Below are positions 1-10,822 of a DNA stretch of 64,000 nucleotides, piece after piece. Numbering within the stretch: position 1 is the stretch's first letter; the number at the start of each line of letters is the position of its first letter. This DNA is from Brettanomyces bruxellensis. Lineage: Eukaryota > Ascomycota > Pichiomycetes > Pichiales > Pichiaceae. The stretch covers positions 770,316-834,315 of the forward strand of contig NC_054685.1 in the NCBI RefSeq assembly GCF_011074885.1. Direction: 5' to 3'. The notes below the pieces were generated by a model. That model was not told where the DNA came from and ran no database searches. It saw nothing but the letters and a program-made list of their open reading frames with translations. The position numbers and the translations under genes are program-made.

Positions 1-1097
1 GAGGGCAGCCTTCTGACACTGGATTCTTGACGGTGAGGTGTAAGGATGAATGTGATACCGACTCGCACGTCATCCCAGTTTCACATGTGAAAAGAGAGGG
101 ACTGAAAGCAGTTCATATTACTTCGGAGCCTATTTCAGTTGGTGCCGAAGTGGGGATGCAGGTGGACTGGAAGCGGAGATTCGATCACATGCAGCAGCAT
201 ACGGGTCAGCACTTACTTTCTGCCGTGTTAGACAAGCGGGATTTGCCCACTTTAAGCTGGAACATGGGTGAGACCACCAACTATATCGAGATTCCAAGAA
301 AACTCAGTGAGCAGGAATTGTGTGACGTGAGCGACGAGGTAAATGCCTTAATTACGCAGGGCGTCCCAGTTTCTGTGGAGATCCCACCCAAGGAAGATGT
401 GAAAAAGACCAAGATGCCAAAAGACTACGACTTGGATCTCGGAGTTCTCCGTGTGGTCCACATTGGAAATATAGACTCCAATCCTTGCTGTGGAACCCAC
501 CTCTCGTCGACTTCGCAGATCAAGGCTGTGGTTCTACTCAATGAGGCCCGTGGCAAGGGCACTAACTTCAGGCTCAACTTCGTTTGTGGTGACAGGGTGG
601 TGTCTTTTACGCGTGGTGAAGATAGTGTTATAAGATCTCTAGTTGGATCGATGACATGCCAGGAGCAGATGCTTCCGGACAAAGTTAGGGATCTTGTGAA
701 GGATCACAAGAGACTCCAGACCAGGGAGACGAGTCTAATGAAGGAGATCGCGGAGTTGAAAGCCAAAGAGCTGCTTGCAGACCTAGAATCTAGAAACAAG
801 TCTCTTGTTTTTCACCACAGACCGGACGGCGATCTCTCGTACATCTTTCATATTTTCAAGTCAATGACGCCTCTTGCTCATGGCACCGTTGCCCTTATTA
901 CTGGGGAGACGCACATGCCGGGTGCAGTAATTGTCTTTGGGCAGCATGTGGATCCTGTAGTTGCTGAATTGAAAAAGCACATCGGGTTGGTTAGAGGTGG
1001 TGGAAAGGACAAGTTCCAGGGTAAGATAGTGTGCTTTGAGAAGGGAGAGCTGGACTCTACGCTCAAGGCTTTGCAAGGGCTGAAATTGGAGGACTAG
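1..1097 (+). CDS. Alanyl-tRNA editing protein, AlaX/AARSD1 family (5' end missing)
   Basis: This is a stand-alone editing enzyme that hydrolyses mischarged Ser- (or Gly-) tRNA(Ala), the cytosolic counterpart of yeast YNL040W. The frame is open from the first base of the window and reads GGQPSDTGFL before the first possible internal start. That is the conserved glycine-rich motif near the N-terminus of the family, so the true ATG lies upstream and the gene is 5'-partial. Zinc-site residues are visible as HMQQHTGQHLLS (the HxxxH type) and later as CCGTHL. The C-terminal part is a DHHA1-like region ending in a Gly-rich GGGKD motif, as in long AlaX proteins. The stop is TAG at 1095. It converges with the next gene, 73 bp away. 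Family assignment is firm; tRNA specificity is inferred from the family. Confidence 0.9.
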   Translation, partial: GQPSDTGFLTVRCKDECDTDSHVIPVSHVKREGLKAVHITSEPISVGAEVGMQVDWKRRFDHMQQHTGQHLLSAVLDKRDLPTLSWNMGETTNYIEIPRKLSEQELCDVSDEVNALITQGVPVSVEIPPKEDVKKTKMPKDYDLDLGVLRVVHIGNIDSNPCCGTHLSSTSQIKAVVLLNEARGKGTNFRLNFVCGDRVVSFTRGEDSVIRSLVGSMTCQEQMLPDKVRDLVKDHKRLQTRETSLMKEIAELKAKELLADLESRNKSLVFHHRPDGDLSYIFHIFKSMTPLAHGTVALITGETHMPGAVIVFGQHVDPVVAELKKHIGLVRGGGKDKFQGKIVCFEKGELDSTLKALQGLKLED

Positions 1098-1170
1098 GAT
1101 TGAACTTTACATGTACTTAGCTAAGAATAGGGTGTACCTAAACTATGAATTGTATCTTCTTATTAAATTA

Positions 1171-2586
1171 TTAAGCGCTCTGGTTTTCTCTATAAGTATG
1201 CATATTAAATTTACCCATCGACCTCGTCGATGCCCGTTTCTTCGTTGGCCTGTTATCCCTGCGATCCCTGTCTCCCATAATCCATGTTGATAGAGTCGAT
1301 CTCTTGTGTCTGAGAAGCCTGCTTCTAATCGAATCGTCACGTTTCTTGATCATCTTCAACTTGTGGATTGTTCGTTCCAGCAGACCATTTTTGTAAGTAT
1401 CGGACGACATTCTGGATACGGAACATTCTGAGGCCGTGTACTTGCTCGAAAATGTGCAATCTGTTAGCAGATTACTGTGTTGGTTATTGCTTGCTGAGTA
1501 TGTATCCAATATGGCCGTATTTTGTGTTTCACATTCCGTTCCCTGAAGTGTAGTATCGTTTGCAAAGCAGCTGCATTCTGTTTCAGCCTCTGAAGAGTTC
1601 ACTGAGTAATCTGTGGCATTATCTGTGCTTTGCATTTCCTTTTCTTCTTTCTCCCCACATTTTCTTTCCTCTTCTTCCTCCTCCTGGGAATACATCGCCT
1701 TTAATGATCCCCAAATGTTCTCGTACTCCTCAAAGCAGTCGGAGCACACGAGTTCCTTGAAATTCCGGTTAGCCGGTATCAAACTGCTAGTTTCATAAAG
1801 TGGTCTATCACAAATCACACAGTATTTTAACCGTCCACTCTCTCTTGCCACTGAAGGTTGCTCCTCTATGATTTCCCTAACATATGGCTCTGTGTCATCA
1901 TGTCCTGAAGTTACAGAAGACAGTGTTGATATGGTCGAAAAAGCTGAGGGTTTGTGCTTGAGCTCAAGGGAGTACATACTCAGACTTGCACGCTTAGAAT
2001 TATCGCTTGAACTTCCACCATGTGCACTAAAATTCTGATTTCCTGACATAAAGGACGGCTCTGGTATTGCTCTCCGCGTAGAGCAGCCGGTACTTTCCTG
2101 CTTCATCGATTCTTTAAAGTCAAGAACTGATATCCGTTTACGGCATTTGTGAGCATATGTCCTGCTTCTCGTATTTGACAAGCATTCATTTTGAGGCTCT
2201 AAGTTCTTGAAGATACTCTCTGCATCCTCAATATAATCCTCCACTAACACCAATGGTTCACTTTCATTCACTTCCTCTAGTGGTCTTTTCCTTGAGTTTC
2301 GTTGTGCCATACGGCAACTATTCCATTTTGATTTTCCAACTGTGGTTCCTCCTTTTGCCTGGCATCGATTCTCCTTGTCTGTAATTGTGCGGTCTGACGT
2401 GAATGGGCTTTCGTACTCTCCCCCGGCAACCAAGCTCTCATCCTCTTCTCCTATTGGATGAGCTAGCGGGAATGATGTGAGCTGAGTGTTGTCAATTAAA
2501 TCCAATCGAGATGTCTTCTTGCCAATAGGCTTGGCACAATTGCCCGCAGTATATTCTCGGCTGTATAATTGACTGTTCCCATTCAT
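1171..2586 (-). CDS. Unrecognised 471-aa protein with a CxxC...CxxC cluster
   Basis: I do not recognise this protein. It is mostly low-complexity, rich in Ser, Glu and Asn, with an acidic run of Glu around residues 300-315 and a basic C-terminus. One compact block stands out at about residues 255-292. It reads YCVICDRPLYE, then a short spacer, then LVCSDCFEEYENI. The two CxxC pairs about 27 residues apart could bind one zinc ion, like a small treble-clef or ribbon fold, and the motif is surrounded by predicted disorder. No membrane segment or signal peptide is visible. The ATG at 2586 is the first in an open frame and lies 1.7 kb from the divergent RHO1 start. A regulatory or scaffold role is possible but is only a guess. 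Confidence 0.7.
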   Translation of the reverse strand: MNGNSQLYSREYTAGNCAKPIGKKTSRLDLIDNTQLTSFPLAHPIGEEDESLVAGGEYESPFTSDRTITDKENRCQAKGGTTVGKSKWNSCRMAQRNSRKRPLEEVNESEPLVLVEDYIEDAESIFKNLEPQNECLSNTRSRTYAHKCRKRISVLDFKESMKQESTGCSTRRAIPEPSFMSGNQNFSAHGGSSSDNSKRASLSMYSLELKHKPSAFSTISTLSSVTSGHDDTEPYVREIIEEQPSVARESGRLKYCVICDRPLYETSSLIPANRNFKELVCSDCFEEYENIWGSLKAMYSQEEEEEERKCGEKEEKEMQSTDNATDYSVNSSEAETECSCFANDTTLQGTECETQNTAILDTYSASNNQHSNLLTDCTFSSKYTASECSVSRMSSDTYKNGLLERTIHKLKMIKKRDDSIRSRLLRHKRSTLSTWIMGDRDRRDNRPTKKRASTRSMGKFNMHTYRENQSA

Positions 2587-4303
2587 AAATTTTTATGGCA
2601 CCTTTATTTAAGGTCCTGTCAAACGCAAGAGTGTTAAAGCACTCGTACAGGAATGCAGTATTTTTATACAATGACGTGAAAAAAAAAACGGTTGCTGAAG
2701 CGTTAAGGTGATGCTGAAAAAATGATTTCTTAATGTTAACAAAATTAGTTATACGTGCCTACCCAGATCAACACAAACTAATATTGATGATAAAGTCAAT
2801 TGTTGATTTGTTACGGGGCGTTTCCAACTTGCAATGTTGCTATTAAGCATAGGTCACATTTTCCACTTCGCTTAAACCGTTTCCGTGCCTTTCCCATATG
2901 TTTTCCTGTTTCCTAATACAGACTGGGGATTCGCGGAATTTTTTTTTTTTTTTTTTTTTTGCTGTGACCGTTTTTACTCGATGTGGTGCGACCATGTTTT
3001 CTTTGTATGTATTTACGTGCTTTTTCTTCAGGTTTCTCTAATTTCAATCGTGACAGTGTTAATGTATACTTAATACGCTGACTGGCTGGGTTAATTCATA
3101 AATTTATGCAAATTTTAATGCTGAAAGTGCGCCATTTCTAGAAAAGAATGTATATTTCGTTCTATTTTTAGAACATCTAGAAAAAAAAAGGTTTAAAAAA
3201 TGATTCCCAATGAGACCGTATCAAGATAAGATATTCATTTAAGTTAAAAGATATAGAATAAATTCAGGTATTCTCAAATTATAACATTATGATGTTAAGT
3301 ATTTTCTGAGTATGAATCAAATAAAAACGTTTTAAATTGGATAATGTCTTATCTAATTCACGGAATTTCGGATATTAGGTTTATAATTCCGATTTGTTTA
3401 GGAAGGGATTTACCCATATTATACACCCAATAGAAACTTCATACTCCAATTCAAATTGTATTACAAGTTTCTTGAAGTCATTATAGAAATTTCCGTTGAA
3501 TTATCAAGTGAAAATCCTACATTTCTGGACTTGATCCAGCTGAATATTAAAAAGTTGGATTATTAAATCACGTGACTGAATGGGGCTCGGAGCCTTTTGT
3601 ATACATTTCGTGCGGGTGTTTTTATAAATAGCAAATTAGAAAGGAGAAGTTAAAACCTAAAAGAAGAAAGATATATATAGCTGTAGTGTGTTTTTGAGGG
3701 TTAATTTAAAGCTATATTAATAGCGAATTTTCTGTATCTTCGTGGCTAATTTATCGATAGGCCCATATATCTTATTTTGGATGATGTGATTGAATAACCT
3801 CCAAAAGTCTGGATTCCCTCATGCTCTCCCTTCATTTTTTTTCAGCCATCATTTTCGATTTTCATAGTTTTGGTCTTAATATTTATTTTTATTCTCCTTT
3901 TTTCTTCGCATAAGTTTTTTTACCATTTTTTTTTCTTCATTTATTTTTTCCATGTACCGCCTGCCTGCTGATCTTGTTTCTTTGTCACTACATATTCTTT
4001 ACTAGATCAAAAGTATCAAGAAAAACAGTATATATATACATTAGGAGATACAATTATCTTTTAATTGTCAAGCGGTTGAATCTACGACAGAATTAACGCT
4101 TGAAAATTTATAGTGCTCATATCAAATCAAAGTTAATTAAGTCAAATAACTTTGATAAGGGTGGAAATAACAAAAAGGAGGATACCCAAGGGAAAAGAAC
4201 TCCAAAAAGTTACACTGTTTGATAGCTTCACAGATAGATCATAGCAGGTTTATATCCTTCTAGGGAAGTTTAATAGCCAACTAAAATATATTAATAATCC
4301 AAA
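2587..4303. other. Long intergenic region between divergent genes; no coding signal
   Basis: This 1.7-kb AT-rich stretch separates the divergent starts of the Cys-pair protein and RHO1. No open frame has a recognisable protein, and I see no tRNA. It holds a run of about 22 T at 2939-2960 and several T-rich blocks near 3830-3960. It probably carries both promoters. Confidence 0.6.
2939..2960. repeat. Poly(dT) tract of about 22 nt
   Basis: This is an uninterrupted T homopolymer in the shared upstream region of two divergent genes. Tracts like this exclude nucleosomes in yeast promoters. Its exact length is uncertain in a draft assembly. Confidence 0.8.
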
Positions 4304-4909
4304 ATGTCAGGTGTCGGAGCTCCTATGCCAAAGATTAGAAAGAAATTGGTTATTGTCGGTGATGGTGCATGTGGAAAAACCTGTTTGTTGATCGTATTTT
4401 CAAAAGGTGCATTCCCAGAACTTTATGTTCCAACCGTGTTTGAGAATTATGTTGCGGATGTTGAGGTCGATGGCAGAAGAATCGAGTTGGCCTTATGGGA
4501 TACTGCTGGTCAGGAGGATTACGATAGATTACGTCCACTATCTTATCCAGATTCCAACGTGATTTTGATCTGTTTCGCCGTCAGTGCTCCAGATACGTTG
4601 GAGAATGTTGAGGAGAAGTGGATTTCCGAAGTGCTACACTTCTGCCAGGGTGTTCCTATCATCCTCGTTGGTTGCAAGATAGATCTTAGAAATGATCCAA
4701 AGACTAACCAGCAATTGGCAAAGTTGGGACAGAAACCTGTTTCTACAGCCGAGGGTCAGGCGGTTGCCGAGAAGATCAAAGCATTGACTTACATGGAATG
4801 CTCCGCTAAGCTTAACCAGGGTGTGAGGGAAGTGTTTGAGACTGCCACCAGGGCTGCTCTTCAGACTAAAGAGAAGAAGGAGAAGAAGAGAAAATGCTTG
4901 TTACTCTAA
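4304..4909 (+). CDS. RHO1: Rho1 small GTPase
   Basis: Rho1 is the essential GTPase of the cell-integrity pathway. It activates glucan synthase, protein kinase C and formins at the bud cortex. The 201-aa frame has the full set of Ras-fold motifs: P-loop GDGACGKT at residues 19-26, the Rho effector region [10 protein letters not shown] at 41-50, [19 protein letters not shown] in switch II, a GCKIDL nucleotide motif and ECSAK. The C-terminus is a polybasic KEKKEKKRK stretch followed by CLLL, a CAAX box of the geranylgeranylation type that anchors Rho1 in the plasma membrane. Near-identity to S. cerevisiae Rho1 across the switch regions distinguishes it from Cdc42 and the other Rho proteins. The ATG follows an A-rich leader. 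No intron is apparent. It stands alone, with long flanking spacers. Confidence 0.96.
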   Translation: MSGVGAPMPKIRKKLVIVGDGACGKTCLLIVFSKGAFPELYVPTVFENYVADVEVDGRRIELALWDTAGQEDYDRLRPLSYPDSNVILICFAVSAPDTLENVEEKWISEVLHFCQGVPIILVGCKIDLRNDPKTNQQLAKLGQKPVSTAEGQAVAEKIKALTYMECSAKLNQGVREVFETATRAALQTKEKKEKKRKCLLL

Positions 4910-5939
4910 GTGGGTATTATTAATACTACCTTTCCCCCTCTTTAGTTTCTCGCCATTTACTTAATCTGGGCGTCGGCTCTGTTTATCATTTTCGAGAATG
5001 TAAAGCTAAGCAAGCTGCACTGATTTATTTTAATCCATTTTCTTTTTCGAAATTTCAAAAAATCCTGCATTTAACTCTAGTCTTTTGGTGGGCCATCTAT
5101 GATCTAAAGTGTATGCACTCCAAATTGACTGATAATTCACATCTCAGTTTTTATTAGTCGTTATCAGACTATCTTTTTCTGTTCTAAGTCAAATGCTTTA
5201 TTTTTTTCTTTCTTTCTACTTGATTTGACTCCTTCGACCAAAATTTTTTTTCTTTTTGCTCAATCCTTTTTTCTCTCACCTCATCCCAGGTTGTTTTTCA
5301 TACCAAATTCAATCATCTGTGTTTATGTACGTGATTCACTTGTAGCACATATGTTATAGTTACAACTTGTTTCATGAAGAAATGTGCTTACTATTGCACA
5401 AGTTAAACCATTGAGTAGTATTAGAAATTAAAACCTTTCTTGCTTTTTTAATTCTACAAATATAGGAGTGAAATAAATGAACTATAAAAGTTGGCGAAGC
5501 ATGAATGTAAGATAGCGATGTAATGAACATATATGTTGGAGTATGTATAACCAATACCATGGTAGCAAAAATTTAATGCAAAAAGCAGTAAAGAATTGCT
5601 ATGTTTTAGCCACCATAAAACCGTTATCGTAGTGTTTGAAGCAATCATATTAATTTGCAGCTAAATGATAGTATCAATAGTCCAAATGCAGTTATTAATG
5701 AAAGTATGTTTTTGATAAAATTATAGTAGATGGTTATCGCGCGGCTATCTAATCTTTCTATCGGCACAAAGCCAAGAAGATCGAAGAAAGAAATTCCTGA
5801 AATTTTTTCAGGTTGAAAAATATTCAATCCTGGGAGGGTCAAGAGTTCCATGCTTTGACTTTGGATGCTTATGAACTCAAAACGATAAAGTTAAGGATCA
5901 CAGTGATACGGGCCACAAGAAAGCTTTTACATAGAAAGA
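4910..5939. other. Intergenic region, RHO1 to JIP5
   Basis: About 1 kb of T-rich DNA downstream of RHO1, turning mixed before JIP5. Short frames on the minus strand (around 5370-5850) have no recognisable content and look like chance. I see no RNA gene. Confidence 0.6.
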
Positions 5940-7274
5940 ATGGGCAAGAAATCAAAGAAAAAGGGTATCGAGAAAGCACATAGATCATCGGCTTATCCCA
6001 TATTAGAGATAAGCCACTCTATTAGCGATCCGCTATTTGCCGCAGCATTCCATCCATCAGCAAACATATTTGCAACAGGAACTGCCAAAGGCTACTTGAG
6101 ACTTATGAAGTATGATGCTAACAAGTTGGAGAATGCAATTGTTCAGCAAAAAGAGCCTGTTTCTTCAGGTGCAGAAGAGGAATTACCTCCTTGGACATCG
6201 ATTGGTGTCTACGGTGAAGAAGTAGACCTGGATGACGTAATTAATGACGATGTTCAGGTCTGCTGGAAGGCCAATCAACATAAAAAGAGCTGCAGGGATA
6301 TAAAATTCGATTATGAAGGAAAGCACATTTATACAGCCGGCCATGATGGTATATTAAAGAAAACAGATGTGGAGACGGCTAAGGCAATTGGTGAAACTTC
6401 AATAGAGGAGGGTTCATCGGCAATAACAAGAATTCTCACTGTTCCAAACAAGAACTTTCTTGTTGTTGGTGATGAGGGCGGTGATATAACATGCTACGAC
6501 ACAAAAAGTATGAAGAAGATTTATCACATAGCAAAAGTGCACGATGATACAGTGAACTGTATCAACAGTTGCATTCCCAAGTCGGACTATAAATTTGTGA
6601 GTGTTGGATCAATGACAGTAGCAAACTGGGATATCAGAAAGGAAAAGGTTCTACACAAAAGTGAGCAACAAGATGACGAGTTATTTTCCTCGTGCTGGGC
6701 AGATCAAGAGACACAAAAAACACTATTGGGAGGAATGGCGGGTGGAATAGTAACATTATGGAAGCCGTATCTGAATGAGTTTGAAGATCAAATCTCGAGG
6801 ATAAACATAAATAAGAACGAATCTGTGCAGTCTGTTATCAGTGCAATGGATTCTGCTTCTAGATTTGCTTATGCCGGTCTTTCCGACGGAAAAGCAGTTA
6901 AATTGGATGTGGAAAATGGCCAAGTTATTGATTTCAGGAACCACAGTAATGATGGAACCGATGATGTGGATGGCTTGGATCTTGACTATGAGTATCGCTT
7001 GGTTACATTCGGAATGGACAAGTTGAAAATATGGACTAATAAATATGACGATCCAGATTCAAGTGAGGAGGAGAATCTAGACGGCGACTCGGATTCAGAG
7101 TTTAATAATACAGGTAGTGATGAGGAATCGGAAAATGGTTCTTCTAGTGACAATGAAGAAGAGGTTCAAAAGGACAACAAAAGAGCTTTAGAGACGGACA
7201 AAAAAACTAAAAGCAAAAATAAAAAGGCCAAGAAGAACGGCAATCCTAGTATTAGAAGATTCGAGGGGTTATGA
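5940..7274 (+). CDS. JIP5: WD-repeat ribosome biogenesis protein Jip5 (WDR55 family)
   Basis: Jip5 is a nucleolar WD40 protein needed for 60S subunit maturation. The 444-aa protein begins with a basic MGKKSKKKG stretch. The first WD unit follows (SDPLFAAAFHPSANIFATGTAKGYLRL). Degenerate blades follow, with recognisable pieces such as SCRDIKFDYEGKHIYTAGHDG, FLVVGDEGGDITCYD, VSVGSMTVANWDIR, TLLGGMAGGIVTLW and YRLVTFGMDKLKIW. After about residue 370 comes an acidic Ser/Asp/Glu tract, then a Lys-rich nucleolar-type tail ending in IRRFEGL. This layout (propeller, acidic linker, basic tail with a conserved end) matches fungal Jip5 and its length of 440-490 residues. The ATG at 5940 is the first in frame. 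Confidence 0.88.
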   Translation: MGKKSKKKGIEKAHRSSAYPILEISHSISDPLFAAAFHPSANIFATGTAKGYLRLMKYDANKLENAIVQQKEPVSSGAEEELPPWTSIGVYGEEVDLDDVINDDVQVCWKANQHKKSCRDIKFDYEGKHIYTAGHDGILKKTDVETAKAIGETSIEEGSSAITRILTVPNKNFLVVGDEGGDITCYDTKSMKKIYHIAKVHDDTVNCINSCIPKSDYKFVSVGSMTVANWDIRKEKVLHKSEQQDDELFSSCWADQETQKTLLGGMAGGIVTLWKPYLNEFEDQISRININKNESVQSVISAMDSASRFAYAGLSDGKAVKLDVENGQVIDFRNHSNDGTDDVDGLDLDYEYRLVTFGMDKLKIWTNKYDDPDSSEEENLDGDSDSEFNNTGSDEESENGSSSDNEEEVQKDNKRALETDKKTKSKNKKAKKNGNPSIRRFEGL

Positions 7275-8388
7275 GAAGATATTTAAGGAGGTTGTCACAA
7301 AATAAATATGGTGTGTATGTAATGCTATTACTCAAACTTAAAAAGTGCGGAGCTTAATTGACCCGACGATGAGTTAGTCACTGATGCTGTAGACCCTGAG
7401 ATCTGGGATCTGGTATCTACAAAGCCTAAAGTACATAGTCATCACTTCTGAATTGCTGATTTCTGTGTTCACTAAATAAAGTTTATAACTTTTAATAATT
7501 CTAGTTAGAGATTTGAAAACCGTTCTAAAGTTTTACTTCAGATATCATTTCAGTGCAGAGCGCCAATTTGTATTTCCGTTGCGTAATAACGATATTCTTT
7601 AACAGAAATATTTTTAAGTCCACGCTTGTTTTGATACAATAAAATGACTTTACGAGCAACTTTAGGGTTCCAATGTAGCAACTAAATACAGCCGTATAAT
7701 TAGTAATGCATTCCTTTTCCAAATTTAAAAGAAAGAAACGTTGGCCATCGCTGAATTTATTATTTCGGTGAATGAAACTGGATAGCAGATTGAAAATTGA
7801 ATAAGAAGCGATACAGGTTAAAGGCCGGGAAAGATTCAAGGAAATAAATGTAGTGTTTGGCCGAAAAAATATAGGGAAGGGGAAAAAATAAAAGTTTTTA
7901 TTCTTTACAGTTTGTTGATATAATGATGACGTCAGGTCGGGTGGAAATTACGTTCCAAAAAAGTAGCCAAGATTTTTTATTGTTAGGGAATCATGGGATC
8001 TGATTGTAAAGGGATCTTACTTGAAAGCATTGTTCGACATATTATATATTCTCTTTGGCAGTATCCGGCTATATTGTCTGAGATTCGAATTCTTCCTTCA
8101 GAAAGGGCGTAATTACTACATTGTCAGCTAAATATGAACTCTGCTATTGTTTTACCGCACTATGGTTACCTAACACTGGCACAATTTTGTCACACATACT
8201 GGTTGCAGCCACCGATTAAGCAAACGATAAATAGTTTCATTCATTCTAGTTGAAACAAGTATACACATATATATAAAGGGAACATATCTCATTAAATGTG
8301 AAATATTTCTTTTGGCAGAGTGTACAATTATTTTTAAAAAGAAGAAGAATAAAAATTCAACGACCAGAAGGAATCATCAGAAAGAAAA
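7275..8388. other. Intergenic region upstream of the sugar/glycerol transporter
   Basis: 1.1 kb with no convincing coding frame; the 104-codon minus frame at 7525-7839 has no recognisable motif. The region includes the 3' end of JIP5 and the transporter promoter. A regulated transporter would be expected to have a promoter this long. Confidence 0.55.
8267..8277 (+). promoter_or_regulatory. Probable TATA box of the STL1-like gene
   Basis: ATATATATAAA lies about 112 bp upstream of the transporter ATG, followed by an A-rich leader. Position and sequence fit a yeast TATA element. This rests on sequence only. Confidence 0.5.
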
Positions 8389-10224
8389 ATGCCAGATTAT
8401 ATCAAAAGAGACACTAGACCCAATGATACCACTTTACAAAAGAAAATAGTCGGTGAAAGGGATCCAAAAAAAATTGATTCCACAATTATGAACTCATCTT
8501 CTGGAAGTGAATCGACTTCAACGAATATTGAATCATCACACTCCGATTCTTCTAGTTTGGATATTTCACTAGAAATTACTGAACTGCAAGATGTCAAGTG
8601 CAGTTTAAAGGACAGACACTGCTGTTGGGGATTAGAAGGAAGAAAGCTCAGAGTGTTGATCACCTTCATTTGTGTTGTTGGCTTTTCTCTTTTTGGATAC
8701 GATCAGGGACTTATGAGCGGAATTCTATCTAATGCAGACTATATGAACACATTTCCAGCAGTTAAGGGAACTAGTCGTCATGCTACAGTTATTCAGGGTA
8801 CTGTAACATCCTGCTATGAGCTTGGATGCTTTTTTGGTGCTTTAACTGCACTCTGGGCCGGTGAAAAGCATGGAAGAAGGCCAATGATGCTTTTTGGTGC
8901 ATTTGTGTTGACAATAGGAACATTTATTACGATATTCCCATTTAAAGGACACTGGCCTTTGGGTCATTTCATCATTGGAAGGGTTGTGACCGGAGTTGGA
9001 AACGGGTTCAATACTGCAACCATCCCAATGTATCAATCAGAATTGAGTCGGCCGGAGATGAGGGGAAGACTTGTCAATTTGGAAGGTTCGTTTGTTGCAG
9101 TTGGAACTTTTCTTGCTTACTGGATTGATTTTGGTCTTTCTTATGCCTCAGGTTCTGTTTCATGGCGTCTTCCGATCTCTATCCAGATCATATTCTCTGC
9201 AACATTGCTTGTTGGAATTATGGGACTTCCAGAATCTCCAAGATGGTTGGTTTCCAAGGGAAAGATTAGTGAAGCCTGCTATGTTCTAGGAAAAAACAAA
9301 GGACTTCCATATGACGATGACGAAATTATTGCCGAGATCACTGCTGTCAGGGATGCAGTCAACAAATTTGATAGCAAACAACTTACCCTTGAGGAAATTT
9401 GGAACAGCGGTAAGCACCAATATTTCAAAAGAATGGTTGTTGGTGCTTCCGGCCAATTTTTTCAACAGTTCACTGGCTGTAATGCCGCTATTTACTACTC
9501 CACTATTTTATTTGAGAATACCATTGGCTTGAGCCGTAGAATGTCATTAACACTTGGTGGTATTTTTTCCACTGTTTATGCACTCTTTACCATTCCATCT
9601 TTCTTTATGGTTGACAAACTTGGAAGAAGACCGCTCTTTTTTATTGGTGCAATTGGACAAGGTGTGTCTTTCATTATTGCATTTGCTTGTTTGATTCCGG
9701 ATACAGAAGAATCTGCCAAAGGTGCGGCATTCGGCTTGTTTTTATTCATTGCATTCTTTGCCTTTACTCTCCTTCCTCTCCCATGGGTTTATCCACCAGA
9801 AATTAACTCTTTGAGAACCAGAACATTTGCAACCTCCGTGTCTACATGCACAAATTGGCTTTGTAACTTTGCTGTCGTGATGTTCACCCCCATCTTTATC
9901 AATCAGACAAAGTGGGGATGCTACCTCTTCTTTGCATTAGTTAACTTTTCCTATGTTCCCTTCATCTACTTTTTCTATCCTGAAACAGCTGGTAGAGCAT
10001 TGGAGGAAATTGATATCATTTATGCAAAGGCTTATGTCGAACATAGATCTGTTGTTTCGGTTGCAAGCAGTATGCCAAAGCTTAATTTCCAGGAGATGGA
10101 ACAGGAAAGTAAAAAGCTCCATCTTAATGGAGATTTTAAGGGTGAGACTGAATTTACTGAGGTGAATCTTCGGAAGACATCATTGTTGGAGAAAAGACAA
10201 CCAACTTCCGAAAATATAGTTTAA
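8389..10224 (+). CDS. STL1: STL1-type glycerol/sugar proton symporter (MFS)
   Basis: This is a plasma-membrane transporter of the sugar porter family, closest in my reading to Stl1, the glycerol/H+ symporter used for osmotic glycerol uptake. Diagnostic stretches are GFSLFGYDQGLMSG in TM1, VIQGTVTSCYELGCFFGAL, GRRPMML, IIGRVVTGVGNGFNTATIPMY, EGSFVAVGTFLAYWIDFGLSY, LPESPRWL, GQFFQQFTGCNAAIYYS in TM7, DKLGRRPLF, PLPWVYPPEI and YPETAGRALEEIDIIYAKAY. Twelve membrane segments fit between about residues 88 and 555. At 611 aa it is longer than S. cerevisiae Stl1 because of a roughly 85-residue Ser/Thr-rich N-terminal cytosolic extension. The motifs place it in the Stl1 clade rather than with the hexose HXT carriers, but yeasts often have several Stl1 paralogues, so the substrate is not certain. 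Confidence 0.85.
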   Translation: MPDYIKRDTRPNDTTLQKKIVGERDPKKIDSTIMNSSSGSESTSTNIESSHSDSSSLDISLEITELQDVKCSLKDRHCCWGLEGRKLRVLITFICVVGFSLFGYDQGLMSGILSNADYMNTFPAVKGTSRHATVIQGTVTSCYELGCFFGALTALWAGEKHGRRPMMLFGAFVLTIGTFITIFPFKGHWPLGHFIIGRVVTGVGNGFNTATIPMYQSELSRPEMRGRLVNLEGSFVAVGTFLAYWIDFGLSYASGSVSWRLPISIQIIFSATLLVGIMGLPESPRWLVSKGKISEACYVLGKNKGLPYDDDEIIAEITAVRDAVNKFDSKQLTLEEIWNSGKHQYFKRMVVGASGQFFQQFTGCNAAIYYSTILFENTIGLSRRMSLTLGGIFSTVYALFTIPSFFMVDKLGRRPLFFIGAIGQGVSFIIAFACLIPDTEESAKGAAFGLFLFIAFFAFTLLPLPWVYPPEINSLRTRTFATSVSTCTNWLCNFAVVMFTPIFINQTKWGCYLFFALVNFSYVPFIYFFYPETAGRALEEIDIIYAKAYVEHRSVVSVASSMPKLNFQEMEQESKKLHLNGDFKGETEFTEVNLRKTSLLEKRQPTSENIV

Positions 10225-10822
10225 AAAAAAAAGGCAAAAAAAAAGCAGGGACTTAATGAGGAGACGCTCTGAATCGGGAAATTGGTTTCTTTGATTATAT
10301 ATCGCTAAGGTGCACATACATAATACACGCATAAAGGAAATACAGGCTTTCATGCACATCTATACATTTAATAATACATTGAGTGTTTCATAACTTAACC
10401 AAGACTTGTGTAGTACTCTCCGTATTTTCATTCTTTGACTTTCTCTCTTTCTTGTTTTTTTCTTGTGAAGGCTTTAAATTTGTAACAAATACATATTAGA
10501 TATTTGATCTGTACTTCATATGATAGGCCGGCCCATCTGCCTCGCAGATTGTGGGTAACTTTTCTCTTATTATTTTTTTTATTTTTTAATATTCTCCGAT
10601 ATTTGTGCTGGAAATTTTCTCGTCAGAATACAAAAGTATTCTCCGTTTTAACTTTTTCATGCTCTCTTACGTAAACTCTATTTTGCCTCCTACCCCCATT
10701 ATCTCTGGGTGTTGACTTGAAAAATTCTGTACCGCTGAACTTTACTATGAATTGAATAGTGGCTCGTTCTTCAGCATTTTGAACGCTTTGTCAGGTAAAA
10801 TTAACAGCAGGAATTAGCCACC
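10225..10822. other. Intergenic region, transporter to MET18
   Basis: 600 bp between two genes on the same strand. It starts with A-runs after the transporter stop and is T-rich in its middle. No coding or RNA feature is visible. Confidence 0.6.
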
